From Pectinophora gossypiella (taxonomy: Eukaryota; Arthropoda; Insecta; Lepidoptera; Gelechiidae): DNA of 64,000 bases. Location: NCBI RefSeq assembly GCF_024362695.1, contig NC_065417.1, forward strand, positions 13,819,001 to 13,883,000, written 5' to 3'. The translations under genes were made by a program, and so were the position numbers. The notes under the pieces are model-generated. The model saw only the letters and a program-made list of their open reading frames with translations, searched no databases and was not told where the DNA came from. Positions 1 through 9,225 of the stretch are shown piece by piece; position 1 is the stretch's first letter; the number at the start of each line of letters is the position of its first letter.

Positions 1-368
1 TACCTACGGCCATTGAAGACTAAAGTAAGACCCAGAGGGGGTGAGGTCGCCGCCCAATACGAATTGGTGCGGGGCGGGTTATCGTTCTATACGTAGTATA
101 TAAAAGCGAAAAGTCATTGACGGCTCACTAATTCATAACGAAATCTCAGAAACTACAGGTCTTAGGAATCTGAAATTTTGCATAGGAGCTCCTTTAAGAA
201 CGTATGTGCTCGCTAAGACGGGATTTTGCAAAATTCAACCCCTAAGGCGGTAAAAAGAGGCGACAAAGTTTGTATGAAACTTCTATAGTTTTAATAGTAG
301 ATCGTGAACGAAGTCGCGGTCAACAGCTACGTAGTTATTCTTTATTCTATGACAGAGGGACGATGTAT
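1..368 (-). mobile_element. MITE-F right arm, split by an HL insertion
   Basis: The window opens inside a palindromic element. Bases 18-96 hold the arm seen in several other copies (ACTAAAGTAAGACC, then GGGGTGAGGT, then CGTTCTATACGTAG). The outer end of the arm, TTATTCTTTATTCTATGAC, does not follow directly but resumes at about 334. The intact copy at 25231-25509 shows both parts joined, so bases 98-327 are an insertion. The left end of this copy lies outside the window. Confidence 0.6.
98..327 (+). mobile_element. HL-type short interspersed repeat inside MITE-F
   Basis: A 230-bp insert opens with ATATAAAAGCGAAAAGTCA and closes with GAAGTCGCGGTCAACAGC. This is the layout of a very common moth repeat ending in a CGCGGGCAACAGCTAG-like motif. 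It is flanked by the 8-bp direct repeat TACGTAGT (90-97 and 328-335) and lies exactly where MITE-F is interrupted. The class is uncertain: the end resembles helitron-like repeats, but those usually make no target duplication. Confidence 0.55.
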
Positions 369-542
369 GTAATTCGAATACAATGGTAAAACACAGCTTA
401 ACATCGGAAGGAACTCACCAAATACGGTCGAACGACAGGGGATACACTCGTAATATATTATAATACTGTCTCATACTTGTCACTTAGGTGTACTAGGACA
501 GAATATTAATAAATCAGGATGTACGTATGATGCAACTAAGTA

Positions 543-835
543 TTGTTAGTGTTCCGTGACGTACGAAAAAGAAATGAAATTTATCTGAAGAACATGAAGG
601 CTGATGGTAGGGCTGGCAGAGGAAGACCTAGAAGGACTTACATTGACCAAATCGGAGATGTCCTTAGAAAAGGTTTAAAACAATCTAATCTGAACCGGCG
701 TGCGTGTATGAAACGATTGATGAATGTGGAGGAAGCAAGAAAAGAGTGTCAGGATTGAAGCACATGGAATTCCATTGTGTCTGCTTACCCAGGTGGGAAA
801 TAGGCCCAGGTGGTAAACTGTAGGCAAGTATCACC
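543..835 (+). pseudogene. Non-LTR reverse-transcriptase C-terminus, fossil
   Basis: The frame from 543 gives 71 codons. The last 50 or so (GRGRPRRTYIDQIGDVL ... NRRACMKRLMNVEEARKECQD) match the tail of moth endonuclease/reverse transcriptases known to me. The family normally continues after CQD with a DRSxWxSIVSAYP-like end. Here a TGA follows QD at 756-758, yet the continuing bases still read STWNSIVSAYPGGK, so the stop is a point or frame lesion in a dead copy. The recurring tail GGAAATAGGC follows. The start ATG is only where the open frame begins. Related scraps lie at 3358, 11560 and 59838. Confidence 0.7.
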
Positions 836-1085
836 ATGGTTTACTAAAGTTTGCTTTGCTACAACTGTTAGGCACAAAAAGATTAGGTACACGACAATTG
901 GATGTCTTATTCCTGACTGTTAGGGGGCAAATTATTCTTTTACATGCTTTGGATAGAAGTATACGTTTGCAATTTGTTTTGAGAATTAATGGTATCAGCC
1001 AATATTATAATGAGTCAGGGTTATCATTTAGCCGCCAAAACCCTAACACCAGGGTTGATGTGATTGATCATCCACGTCAAAGAAA
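836..1085 (+). other. Open frame of 94 codons, unclassified, with SINE-A-like stretch
   Basis: An open frame runs 856-1140, but I recognise no domain. From about 1012 to 1075 the DNA resembles the SINE-A 3' region (AGCCGCCAAA, CACCAGGGTTGATG), and the matching tail AACCCACACGATACAAGAAG appears at 1242-1261. MITE-F sequence lies between. The likely reading is an old SINE-A fragment split by MITE-F, not a gene. Confidence 0.35.
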
Positions 1086-1087
1086 AA

Positions 1088-1241
1088 GGAATAATACTAC
1101 GTATAGGCAAGTCTCCGCCCTCCACCAGTGTCTGAGCTAGCTTTACACCCCCCCCCCCCCCCCCCCCCCCTCCCCGAACATAGTTTAGTCTTCATTTCGT
1201 GTAGTGTCAGATGTCATACACACAGATGCGCGTGTACGATA
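1088..1241 (+). mobile_element. MITE-F left half with poly-C tract
   Basis: The order AATACTACGTATAG, then CACCAGTGTCTGAGCTAG, then a C run, then CATAGTTTAGTCTTCAT, then CACACAGATGCGCGTGTACG matches the copies at 25231, 35190 and 55858. The C run that is about 7 bases in other copies is 23 bases here. Confidence 0.65.
1148..1170 (+). repeat. Poly-C tract, 23 C
   Basis: Twenty-three consecutive cytosines sit at the internal C-run site of MITE-F. The opposite strand is a 23-base G run. Confidence 0.95.
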
Positions 1242-1408
1242 ACCCACACGATACAAGAAGTGTAGTTTCTCCTACAACTCTGCGGACGAGATCCCATGGT
1301 TGTTGGGAAAACTTCAAGTGCGCCATGAGTATAAACAGTTCAAGAAACCCTGCATCCATTTTTATCATTTAAAAAAACTAAAGAACGTTGCTCTGTCGTA
1401 AGTACATC

Positions 1409-1770
1409 GCTAATCCATAATTATATTATAAATGGAAAACTGTGTGTGCGAGTGTCTGTCTTTCTGTTTGTCCGTCTGTCACGGCAAAACGGAGCGACGA
1501 ATTGACGTGATTGTTTAAGTTGAGGTAGTTGCAGGCATGGAGAGTGATATAGGCTATATTTTGTCTCTTTCTAACCCCCCACTTCCCTAAAATGGAGTGG
1601 GGGTTGTATGGAGTATTTCGCAATTTTCAAGGTAAGAAGCTGATATTTGGTATGCGGAGTATTTGTGAATAACAAAAAAAAACGTGCATCATGTTTTTTT
1701 GGAAATTCGCCTTTAACAAAAAAAATGGTACTTTAGGAAAGGGGCGAGCGAAGCCGTGTTCAAAAGCTAG
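1409..1770 (+). mobile_element. HL-type repeat with CTAG end
   Basis: It starts with ATCCATAATTATATTATAAATGG and a TGTCTGTCTTTCTGTTTG run. It closes with GGCGAGCGAAGCCGTGTTCAAAAGCTAG. These are the head and tail of the common moth repeat also seen at 9226 and 13193. No coding capacity is seen. Confidence 0.55.
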
Positions 1771-2211
1771 ACCTACATCATTTATGAATACATCCTTTCT
1801 GACATCATTCATGTTTAGGTGTTTGTAAGAAAAAGCTTCTTAATAAGGCTGTGGGATCAATGGAACTGAGGACTTAGCATGATGATTAGCAAGTGTTCAT
1901 TATTTTTTAAACTCGCATTGACTTATCATACGGCAAGCGATGACGTAATCAATCAATCACTATGAATATAGGTACAGTAGACAAATCACTCCGCACTTTA
2001 CGCAAAAAAAAATACAAAAATACTTGCTGTTTGATCATTGAACGGTTAAAAAATTTAGTTTGACGAACTCCTAAACGCCATCATTGAATAAGAATACAAA
2101 ACGATGACGTCATCAATAAACGTGGTCAAACGTCGTGCTAATTCTTACGAGATTCATGATTAAAATTCCTAAATAAGTCAAAATGAAAAATGAGGTTGAT
2201 ATTTGATCAAA

Positions 2212-2275
2212 AATCAGAACCATTTATTCAACGTATTTATCATGGACTAACTTGTTGAAGGTCAATTTAACATTT
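2212..2275 (+). repeat. Repeat S, copy 1
   Basis: This stretch runs AATCAGAACCATTTATTCAA, then TTATCATGGACTAACTTG, then AAGGTCAATTTAAC. It recurs inverted at 32644-32706. Upstream bases resemble MITE-I sequence. Confidence 0.5.
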
Positions 2276-2407
2276 TTGAATCTACTTTATTTCGGAACGT
2301 GTTATGGCTGAGGAGAAATGACAAGAAAATGCAACAGCAACACATCTTTTAAATCAATGTGGATATACATTACAAGTTATTTAATAACTAGAGCACCATC
2401 TTCGATG

Positions 2408-2491
2408 TTGTTCTTGTTATCGTGTGCGTTGTGAGGTGGAATACCAGCCTCATCAACCCTGGTGTCAGGGTTATGATTGAGCCGCCAAAGG
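2408..2491 (-). mobile_element. SINE-A, 5'-truncated, with 11-bp target duplication
   Basis: Only the 3' end of SINE-A is present, on the minus strand: the GAACAA-rich tail, CACACGAT, then the CACCAGGGTTGATGAGG-like block ending at CCGCCAAAGG. Perfect direct repeats CATCTTCGATG (2397-2407 and 2492-2502) flank it. That is the signature of target-primed reverse transcription that stopped early. Confidence 0.85.
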
Positions 2492-2587
2492 CATCTTCGA
2501 TGAGTTTATATTTTATCATTTATCTTTGACCTAGCCATAAACTCTCTTAGACATGTTACTAATGTAAAACAGCTTAACATAGCAACA

Positions 2588-3055
2588 CGCCTGTATCTTC
2601 GAAGGGGTAGGCAGAGGTGTACATTAATTATATACTAAATACCACTCCTCGCCAGCTGTGTTCAAGTCCCATGTAATAGGGGGCGAGCCTATTGCCATTA
2701 ACCGGACACAAATCTTAGAAACGACCTCCGTGGTCCAGTGGTTGACCGTTGGGCTCACGATCCGGAGTTCCCCGGTTCGAATCCCGGTGGGGACATACCA
2801 CAAAAATCACTTTGTGATCCGTAGTTTGGTTAGGACATTACAGGCTGACCACCTGATTGTCCAAAAAGTAAGATGATCCGTGCTTCGGATGGCACGTTTA
2901 GCCGTTTGAAGTAAGTAGTCATCCAATAGTAACCCTGACACCAGGGTTGATGAGGTTTGTATTCCACCCCACAACCCACACGATACAAGAAGAAGAATCA
3001 TAGAAACCAAGTGATATCCATTATCTATGAACCAAACATGAATTCAAACTCATAA
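2588..3055 (+). repeat. Repeat J, copy 1, interrupted by SINE-A
   Basis: J runs from CGCCTGTATCTTCGAAGGGG and GGCAGAGGTGTAC through CCTCGCCAGCTGTGTTCAAG and ATTGCCATTAACC to CATGAATTCAAACTC. The copy at 45262-45408 has the same order without the inserted SINE, so bases 2723-3007 are a later insertion. Confidence 0.7.
2723..2995 (+). mobile_element. SINE-A, near full length, in repeat J
   Basis: This tRNA-derived SINE has an A-box-like TGGTCCAGTGG at the head, a B box GGTTCGAATCC, and the family body (CACTTTGTGATCC, GATCCGTGCTTCGG, CCTGACACCAGGGTTGATG). It ends in an AAGAAGAA tail. Flanks AATCTTAGAAAC (2711-2722) and AATCATAGAAAC (2996-3007) are a 12-bp target duplication with one difference. 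RNA polymerase III transcription would be internal, by family analogy. Confidence 0.85.
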
Positions 3056-3666
3056 AGAATCCGTAAAACTACGAGATAAGTTACGCATTCTATATGTAAA
3101 ACAGTATCTCAACATTATTTTTAGCATTATTTCTCAGTATTAGATTAGTGTGATTTGACTCACATCGGTATGTGCGATACCAACGGATTGTGACGTAAAT
3201 GTTAGTCATCAAGTGCATATAATTTATGTGTCTGGCCTGTTACGAACGGTACGAGGAATATTTGTCATCGGGAAAATACGATAATGAAAATTGTAATCTA
3301 TACAATCATAAAACAAAGTTGTAATGATAATTATGGTTGTTAACTCTGTTGGGGTGATCCGCCGCGTGTGAAACGATTGATGATTGTGGAGAAAGCAAAA
3401 AGTATGTCAGGATTGAGGAAATGGGTATTGCAAAAACAGATTACTTGTGGCTGTGCCCACCTCATGATTGAGTTTCATCCACTGCTGCTGCTGAACGAGG
3501 GATGATTGTTTAGAAACTACACGTCTTTAGGTGTTTTAAATGGTGAATGCAACGAACAATATTTACACGTACGATTTCTTGCACGGATAGACACATTTCA
3601 TGCGCGCCAGTATTTCTTATAGAAGCAGCGCGCAAAGCTGCAAACCGCAAGAAATAGGCTAGTTTC
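3056..3666. other. No gene seen; small RT scrap
   Basis: AT-rich DNA. Bases 3358-3425 resemble the reverse-transcriptase tail at 543 (GTGAAACGATTGATGATTGT, then GTCAGGATTGA), broken by indels. A CTGCTGCTG triplet run lies near 3482. Nothing else can be supported. Confidence 0.4.
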
Positions 3667-3912
3667 CAACTAGTCAAATCAGTTACTTTTTACTAAACGT
3701 TAAAACTCGAAATTACTATGGAATTTGTATGAAAAAGCAACCTGTGATTTCATAGAAAAACGTGACAAAATGTCGCACTTACTATTACATTTTTCATTAT
3801 TAAAATTCATAAATAAGTTAAATAGAAAAAAGAAAACGTTCCTTGTCACCTTTAGATCTGTCTTTATTTAGTAATCAGAAATTCATAATTTATCTTTGAC
3901 CTAGAAAACTAC
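3667..3912 (+). mobile_element. MITE-I, full-length copy
   Basis: It opens with CTAGTTTCCAACTAGTCAAA and closes with TTGACCTAGAAAACTAC, so the ends form a short inverted repeat around TAGTTTCC. Copies at 6325 and, inverted, at 14700 share the body ACTTTTTACTAAACG, TTTGTATGAAAAAGCAACC and TTATTTAGTAATCAGAA. It is noncoding. Confidence 0.65.
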
Positions 3913-4196
3913 CCAATTGTCTTTAGTATTTGTCTTAAGACAACGAAAATAATCTATATGAACCTACTAGAAAATAATATAGTAACTTTTTCGGTGAAAT
4001 GTATGAAAACAAATGAATCAGCCTGTTGTTGTTTTGGTAAATTACATTTCTAATAATGATAATGACTTGCAGATGACGCATTTACTTTTCATTTCATAAA
4101 TTCATAATCACTGTTAACAATTAGCACTTAAATATGTACTTTCAAAGCCCTCCTCAAATACAGATCGTTATGATTATAATATTGAAATTGAGGGGT

Positions 4197-4504
4197 CTTT
4201 AGTCGTCTTAAGCGGTTCGGACCGTGGTGCGAATCGAGCAATGCTCTTTTGAATCGGCTGTTTGAAAGAGGCGCGGTGCGAATTGGTTCAGGTAATTATT
4301 GGTTAATAATGAGTTTCGGAATATAGGGTAAAATTAAATTTAAGTAAATACTATTTTCACTATCCGACCCCAATGTGGTCCGAAACAAGGTCCGAAAAAA
4401 GTCTTCAGCGATTCACACTGCAGTGCGAAACGACCCATTCAAAAGTGTTCTTAGTTGATTAGAACCACGGTTCGAACCGCTTGCGGTCCGAACTTAAGAC
4501 CCGA
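4197..4504. mobile_element. Palindromic element P
   Basis: The left arm (from about 4207) runs TCTTAAGCGGTTCGGACCG, GGTGCGAATCGA, then TTTTGAATCGG. The right arm read in reverse complement gives TCTTAAG, GGTTCGAACCGTGGTT, then CTTTTGAATGGG. The arms are long but imperfect, around an AT-rich centre. It looks like a decayed fold-back or MITE element. I saw no second copy. Confidence 0.5.
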
Positions 4505-4798
4505 ATTGGAATTAAGTAGGCCTCTCATTGAAACGTAGCTGCAATTTGTCTTCTGACGATTTGTGCCTCTGCTTGCTCCGATAGAGATTAATGGCGTGAG
4601 TTTATGTTACAAGATATTTGACCACAGTATACATTTAACGAGGTAATTCCAGTCCACTTCAACGGTCGTCGGCCGACTAAACAGATTTGAACCCATGACC
4701 TGTACTTCCTTGCCGCGACACAGTGTTACTGCGCTTAAGGCCTGGGAGCATATTATATTCTGTTCTGATTTTCTGGCCTTCGGGTGGCTTGAATACAC

Positions 4799-4863
4799 TA
4801 TACGAATGCCTCGACCAACCCGCAGTGGAGCGGCGTGATAGAGTATGCGCCATACTTGATGAT
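4799..4863 (+). mobile_element. SINE-B fragment
   Basis: CCAACCCGCAGTGGAGCGGC and AGAGTATGCGCCATAC match the SINE-B 3' half. A 130-codon minus-strand open frame across 4607-4999 runs through this fragment and is therefore not taken as a gene. Confidence 0.55.
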
Positions 4864-5812
4864 AAGTATACCCAGGTGTGCGTGAATCTTGTCTGAAGGC
4901 ATTATCTGAGAGGATTATGTTGGACAGAAATAGTCTGAACGTCTGACAACTCGTACTACAACTATAGCTGTATTGCGCTTTATTGGCAAGAGTAGCCACC
5001 CTAGTACATGAGCACTCATAATACCTAATACTAGTACTCTTCTAGCCACTCGACCTATGAACTGTGACGCAAGCCGGTACTGAGCGGCGCGCGCCGGCAC
5101 AGGCGACGGATGTCGGCCGAGTCTGCGCCGGAGTTCCACGAACGGAAGCCAACCACGCCGCCGGAATCATAATGATTCACCCGTTCCTACTAAACCGGCG
5201 ACATTTGAATAAGCTCCTCCATTCATCGAAGGGCCATTAGATTAGGGCCCTTGACATCACAAATCACATACAGTGCTTCTATTTTCTTAATGTCCCTCGG
5301 TAATGATAATATTTCCGAATATCACAGAATATAATCACACAAAGTCATTATGAAATTATAACCGCCCGGAATGTGTTATGTGAAAATTCACACCTAAACG
5401 CATAACGCCCTCGACAGAGAATCTGATGAGTCCCATACATCAGCAAATATCATATATTATTGTTTAATTTATTTATTTTTATTATTATTTATTCTATTTA
5501 GTTCATCGCGTTTTATTTCAGTTCACCTGAAGTTATGAACCTGTGCCGATTTTGAATAAAGTCTGTCAATATGACCTTTCAACCTAAAGGGAAAACCACA
5601 TACCGGTAAACCCTGAAACTTGATTTATTATTTAGCGATTTCAAATAAATCTTTATTTACTTAAATGTTAGAGGAAACTCCTTAAAAAGCCTCACTTTAT
5701 GGACATCTAAATATAAACCACAGGTACTGAGAGGTGCTACAATGCGTTCATAAATTTGATCGCGCGTAGGTCTGTGTGACCTTGGGTATGTTAGGACTTT
5801 GGCCGGTGATTC
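4864..5812. other. No gene seen; GC-rich patch
   Basis: Bases 5070-5170 are clearly richer in GC and CpG than the flanks (GGCGCGCGCCGGC near 5092). From 5230 to 5780 the DNA is AT-rich and featureless by eye. No promoter or coding assignment is made. Confidence 0.3.
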
Positions 5813-5872
5813 ACACACGTTCACACGCATTCACACACATTCACACGCATCTGCACGCGTTCACACGCCTAC
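5813..5872 (+). repeat. 10-bp minisatellite TTCACACGCA
   Basis: About six imperfect copies of TTCACACGCA or TTCACACACA run in tandem, with one CTGCACGCG variant. They give a His/Thr-rich reading in one frame that is a repeat artefact. Confidence 0.85.
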
Positions 5873-6015
5873 ACCACGGTATGCCTACACGCATGTGTCA
5901 CAGAACGCTGGTAGCTTTATGGACCTGTGACGGTTTTTGGCATGCGTTAACTGGAAATCTACTTTTATGGGCATTCATCAGTATCTTATAGTACCGTGGC
6001 AATGATGGTTCAGAT

Positions 6016-6190
6016 ATTTTTTTGACATGACTTATTGTAGGATTGCCGCAAATGGCATTAACTACTTGGCCGGACAAATGGGGCGCGCTGAGGGCTCTCA
6101 CCCGGTACAAAATTTAAGACAACAGGCCTGAGGGTGCCCAGTTGGACGCGAACCTCAGCTCAGGGCGTCGTCTAAGAGGAAAATATTTGA
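6016..6190 (-). mobile_element. SINE-H, A-tailed, minus strand
   Basis: The plus strand shows a T run, then GACTTATTGTAGGATTGCCG, AACTACTTGGCCGGACAAAT and GCGCTGAGGGCTCTCACC. This is the 3' end of an A-tailed element whose best copy, with a target duplication, is at 29027-29260. The rest (CCTCAGCTCAGGGCGTCGTC) probably belongs to the same element. It resembles the Bm1 class of silkworm SINEs, but I cannot verify that. Confidence 0.55.
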
Positions 6191-6194
6191 GATA

Positions 6195-6325
6195 AGCTGG
6201 TTACCGACGATCTGGTGAAGGTCGCGGGAAGCCGCTGGATGCGGGCAGCGCAGGACCGATCGTCGTGGAGATCCTTGGGGGAGGCCTATGTCCAGCAGTG
6301 GGCGTCATACGGATGATGATGATGG
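6195..6325 (+). pseudogene. RTE-like reverse-transcriptase C-terminus
   Basis: Read from about 6206 in one frame this gives DDLVKVAGSRW, then AQDRSSWRSLGEAYV, then QQWASYG and TGA. The tail is GATGATGATG. This is the C-terminal end of a moth non-LTR ORF2 with its GAT-repeat 3' end. The catalytic RT domain is absent because of 5' truncation. A second copy lies at 63292-63383. The frame is intact over about 35 codons, so the insertion may not be very old. Confidence 0.75.
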
Positions 6326-6536
6326 TTTCCAACTAGTCAAATCAGTTACTTTTTATTCAACGTCAAAACACGAAATTACTAAGGAAATTGAACAAAAAAC
6401 ACTGAAAAAAAGCACACTGTGAGGTCATAGAAAAACGTGAAAGTCATAAATAAATTAAAAGGAAAAAGAAACTGTTTTTCGTTAGTTTTAGATCTATCCT
6501 TATTTAGTAATCAGAATTTAATGATTTATCTAGAAC
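6326..6536 (+). mobile_element. MITE-I, partial copy
   Basis: It begins GTTTCCAACTAGTCAAATCA directly after the GAT tail of the RTE fragment and carries the family body, ending near AGAATTTAATGATTTATC. Confidence 0.6.
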
Positions 6537-6558
6537 CCTAATATTTATCCTAGACTAT

Positions 6559-6692
6559 AGGGTGATCAGCCCGTAATGTCCTAACCAAACCAGGACTCAT
6601 AAAGTGTTTTTTTTTATGGTATGTCTCCACCAGGATTCGAATCCGGGACTTCCGATGAGCCCAACGATAAACCACTGGACCACGGAAACGGT
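6559..6692 (-). mobile_element. SINE-A 5' half, minus strand
   Basis: On the plus strand this reads GGTGATCAGCCCGTAATGTC, then CCAACCAGG-like body, a T run, then GGATTCGAATCC (B box) and CCACTGGACCACGG (A box and head). The 3' half is missing. No target duplication was seen. Confidence 0.7.
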
Positions 6693-7762
6693 TAGACCTT
6701 AGGCGGTGACAACAACTTGTACTCGAGCTATAGTCAACGAACTCAACTACATACCGTATTAGTCCAAGACCATTACATAACCAACGACCGTGATCTTGAT
6801 CGTGGATCATGATACTGAGGCGCGACATAAATTAAACATTTTATCGTCGCCCATGAAAAGTATGTCGCGGTGTCGTTGTAATAGTCCATCAATTTAAAAC
6901 TGCATAACTAAGCTATGTATCATTGATGTTACAGAGCAAGGAGCAATACGCTCGTTCGCTATAGAAGTGACTCACATTGATATTCACGGTTTTGCACGAA
7001 AAAAAACATTGAAGTAATCTATTTTAATTTATTGTTTTTATTTTATTAAATAATAATTATTATTTTTTGTCTTATTTTTATATTTGTAGGTTGCGAGGTT
7101 GTACGCGTATGTAGGTATGTCTATCTATAGTATTATACACTGCATTTCTCCTTGTCACGTAGGCCAGCTGGAAGAAATTTCTTTCTTAGAAATAATCTTA
7201 CTTGTAATGTCTGTTTTCTTCACCTACTATTCTTCACCTATCACAAAAAATCCAGTTATTTCAACTTTGATACTTTTTTGTTAAAGTTCTGGATAACATA
7301 TCAATGTTAAATGTCCAATTAGTTCTACTTTTTATTTTATTTTTCAATTATAAAGGAAGCTATACCGATAACACGTTTCTAATGTTAGTAAACATTACGT
7401 TGGGGGAAAATATTGCACTGGAATTAAATGTGACAACTGAACGTGCTTATAACTATAACGAGCACGCGTAGAAACTGCCCTGTTTGGTGTGCTGTAGCCT
7501 TCAGACGCGCTGTTGCTAAGGAAGTACTGATAAAGGCGCCTCTAAAAGCCGGGCGCTATTTGTTGCCAGGCCCTGTGGTTATTTACCTACTAACCAGTAC
7601 AACGTGTTTGCCAAGAAGTCATAAACTAGGCGCCTTGTTCGAGACAATCATAGTATTGCGAATCATTTGCCAGCTGCACGTACGAATTATTTCATACCTA
7701 TATTTAGGTTAGGAACTTGTTGATTGTCGCAGAATATGGACTTTTTTATAAATAATAGCCGA
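6693..7762. other. No gene seen; weak LINE-R-like segment
   Basis: Bases 7165-7215 resemble the LINE-R 3' end (CTGGAAGAAATTTCTTTCTT, then AGAAATAAT, a hairpin). Bases 7440-7712 hold an 89-codon open frame with no recognisable domain. The rest is AT-rich and featureless. Confidence 0.3.
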
Positions 7763-8124
7763 GGCATGATAGCCTAGTTGAAAGAACGCTTGACACTCGC
7801 TGTGGGGTTAGAACGTTGGGCTCACGATCTGGAGGTCCGGGTTCGATTCCCGATGGGGACATTATCGAAATCACTTTGTGAGACTATCCTTTGTTTGGCA
7901 AGGACATTGCAGGCTTGAATCACCTGATTGTCCGAAAAAGTAAGATAATTCCGTGCTTCGGAGGGCACGTTAAGCCGTTGGTCCCGGCTATTAGCCGTAA
8001 AAACACCTCCACCAACCCGCATTGGAGCAGCGTGGTGGAGTATGCTCCATACCTCCTCCGGTTGATTGAGGGGAGGCCTGTGCCCAGCAGTGGGACGTAT
8101 ATAGGCTGTTTATGTTATGTTATG
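7763..8124 (+). mobile_element. SINE-B with a second tRNA-like head
   Basis: The SINE-B body starts near 7803: GGCTCACGATCTGGAGG, B box GGTTCGATTCC, GCACGTTAAGCCGTTGGTCC, CCACCAACCCGCATTGG, GGGAGGCCTGTGCCCAGCAG and tail GTTTATGTTATGTTATG. Directly upstream, 7770-7797 (CCTAGTTGAAAGAACGCTTG) resembles a SINE-C head. It is either a chimeric SINE or one landed beside another. Confidence 0.75.
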
Positions 8125-8442
8125 ACTTTTGCAAAAAAAGTAATAACAAGAAATTTAAAACGAAAAGCGAATTAAATGAAGTTTGTAATAAATGAAATTC
8201 CATGGCCTCCGCCTATTGTTATATTGCGAACTCGGAATGAAATAACTTACACCAGGAAACCTTTACAATACTCCCAAAATTATTAACAAACAACCATTCA
8301 AAGTGGACAAAATGTTACCCAAATCAGACGCCCCAATTTCCGTGTTTGTCAAAAATGTCACGCTAAAATGATAATTAGTTTCCGACCCCAACTCTCTTTT
8401 ATATCTAGTTTAGTATTCCTAACGAGACATAAATAGGTTAAT
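8125..8442. other. No feature seen
   Basis: AT-rich DNA. I see no repeat copy, coding frame or motif that can be supported. Confidence 0.3.
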
Positions 8443-8769
8443 TATCTTCTTTTTTATCATGTGGGTTGTGAGGTGGACAACCTCATCAACCCTGGTGTCA
8501 GGGTTACTATTGAGCCGCCAAAGGCCCCTGACATTGCTCATGTAACGACTACTTACTTACATCAGTAAGTAGTTACCGGGACCAACGGCTTAACGTGCCA
8601 TCCGAAGCACGGATCATCTTACTTTCGGACAATCTGGTGATCAGCCAGTGATGTCCGAACCAAACTAGGGACCACAAAGTAATTTTTGTGGATATGTCCC
8701 CACTGGGAATCGAACCCGGGACCTCCGGATCGTGAGACCAACACTCAACCACTGGACCACGGAGGTCGT
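8443..8769 (-). mobile_element. SINE-A, full length, minus strand
   Basis: The plus strand runs from TTATCTTCTTTT (tail) and GTGTGGGTTGTGAGGTGG through AACCCTGGTGTCAGGG and GCTTAACGTGCCATCC to GAATCGAACCCGG (B box) and CCACTGGACCACGGAGGTC. All blocks of the family are present. No clear target duplication. Confidence 0.85.
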
Positions 8770-8845
8770 CGAGTGACGCGTCGGAAAATGAATAAATAAG
8801 ATGAACCTTTAACAGCTTGTGGTCTAGTCTAGCGTTTGGCTTTAA

Positions 8846-8994
8846 ATGAGGATCCGGGTTCGATTCTCGATGGGGACACTGTTAAAATCGTTCCGTGAGA
8901 CTGCTTTGTCTGATAAAGGCAATGCAGGCTGATTCACTTGATTGTTCGAAAAAGGAAGGCATGTTAACCGGCTACTTGCCCAAATACCCCCAAA
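8846..8994 (+). mobile_element. SINE-B, degenerate head and body
   Basis: It carries GGGTTCGATTCTCGATGGGG (B box region) and GAGACTGCTTTGTCTGATAA, then GATTCACTTGATTGTTCG, with family-specific spacing. It is more decayed than the tail fragment that follows at 9008, which is a separate insertion. Confidence 0.6.
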
Positions 8995-9007
8995 TAGTCA
9001 TATTAAA

Positions 9008-9068
9008 CCCCCCGGTAGATTGAGGGGAGGCCTGTGCCCAGCAGTGGGACGTATATAGACAGTTTATG
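9008..9068 (+). mobile_element. SINE-B tail, 5'-truncated, 13-bp target duplication
   Basis: Only 61 bp of the SINE-B 3' end is present (TAGATTGAGGGGAGGCCTGT ... CAGTTTATG). Perfect direct repeats TAGTCATATTAAA (8995-9007 and 9069-9081) bound it. It therefore inserted by its own event next to the older copy at 8846. Confidence 0.85.
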
Positions 9069-9225
9069 TAGTCATATTAAAAACGTACCTACTGTTTTAT
9101 CCAGTTGTTTAGTAAGAATAAACAGTAAACACTATAAAGGAAAGTAAACTAACTAGCTTTGTTTACATGCCCCTTATTAAGTAAACAAAAGCACTGCTTA
9201 ATGGGAAAAAGCACAAAAACATTAC

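Noticed and set aside
4607..4999. 130-codon minus-strand open frame
   Set aside because: It runs through a SINE-B fragment (4799-4863), so at least part is repeat DNA read in a chance frame.
5776..5991. 71-codon frame with HTRSHAFTHIHTH
   Set aside because: It comes from the 10-bp minisatellite; the unit length is incompatible with a stable repeat protein.
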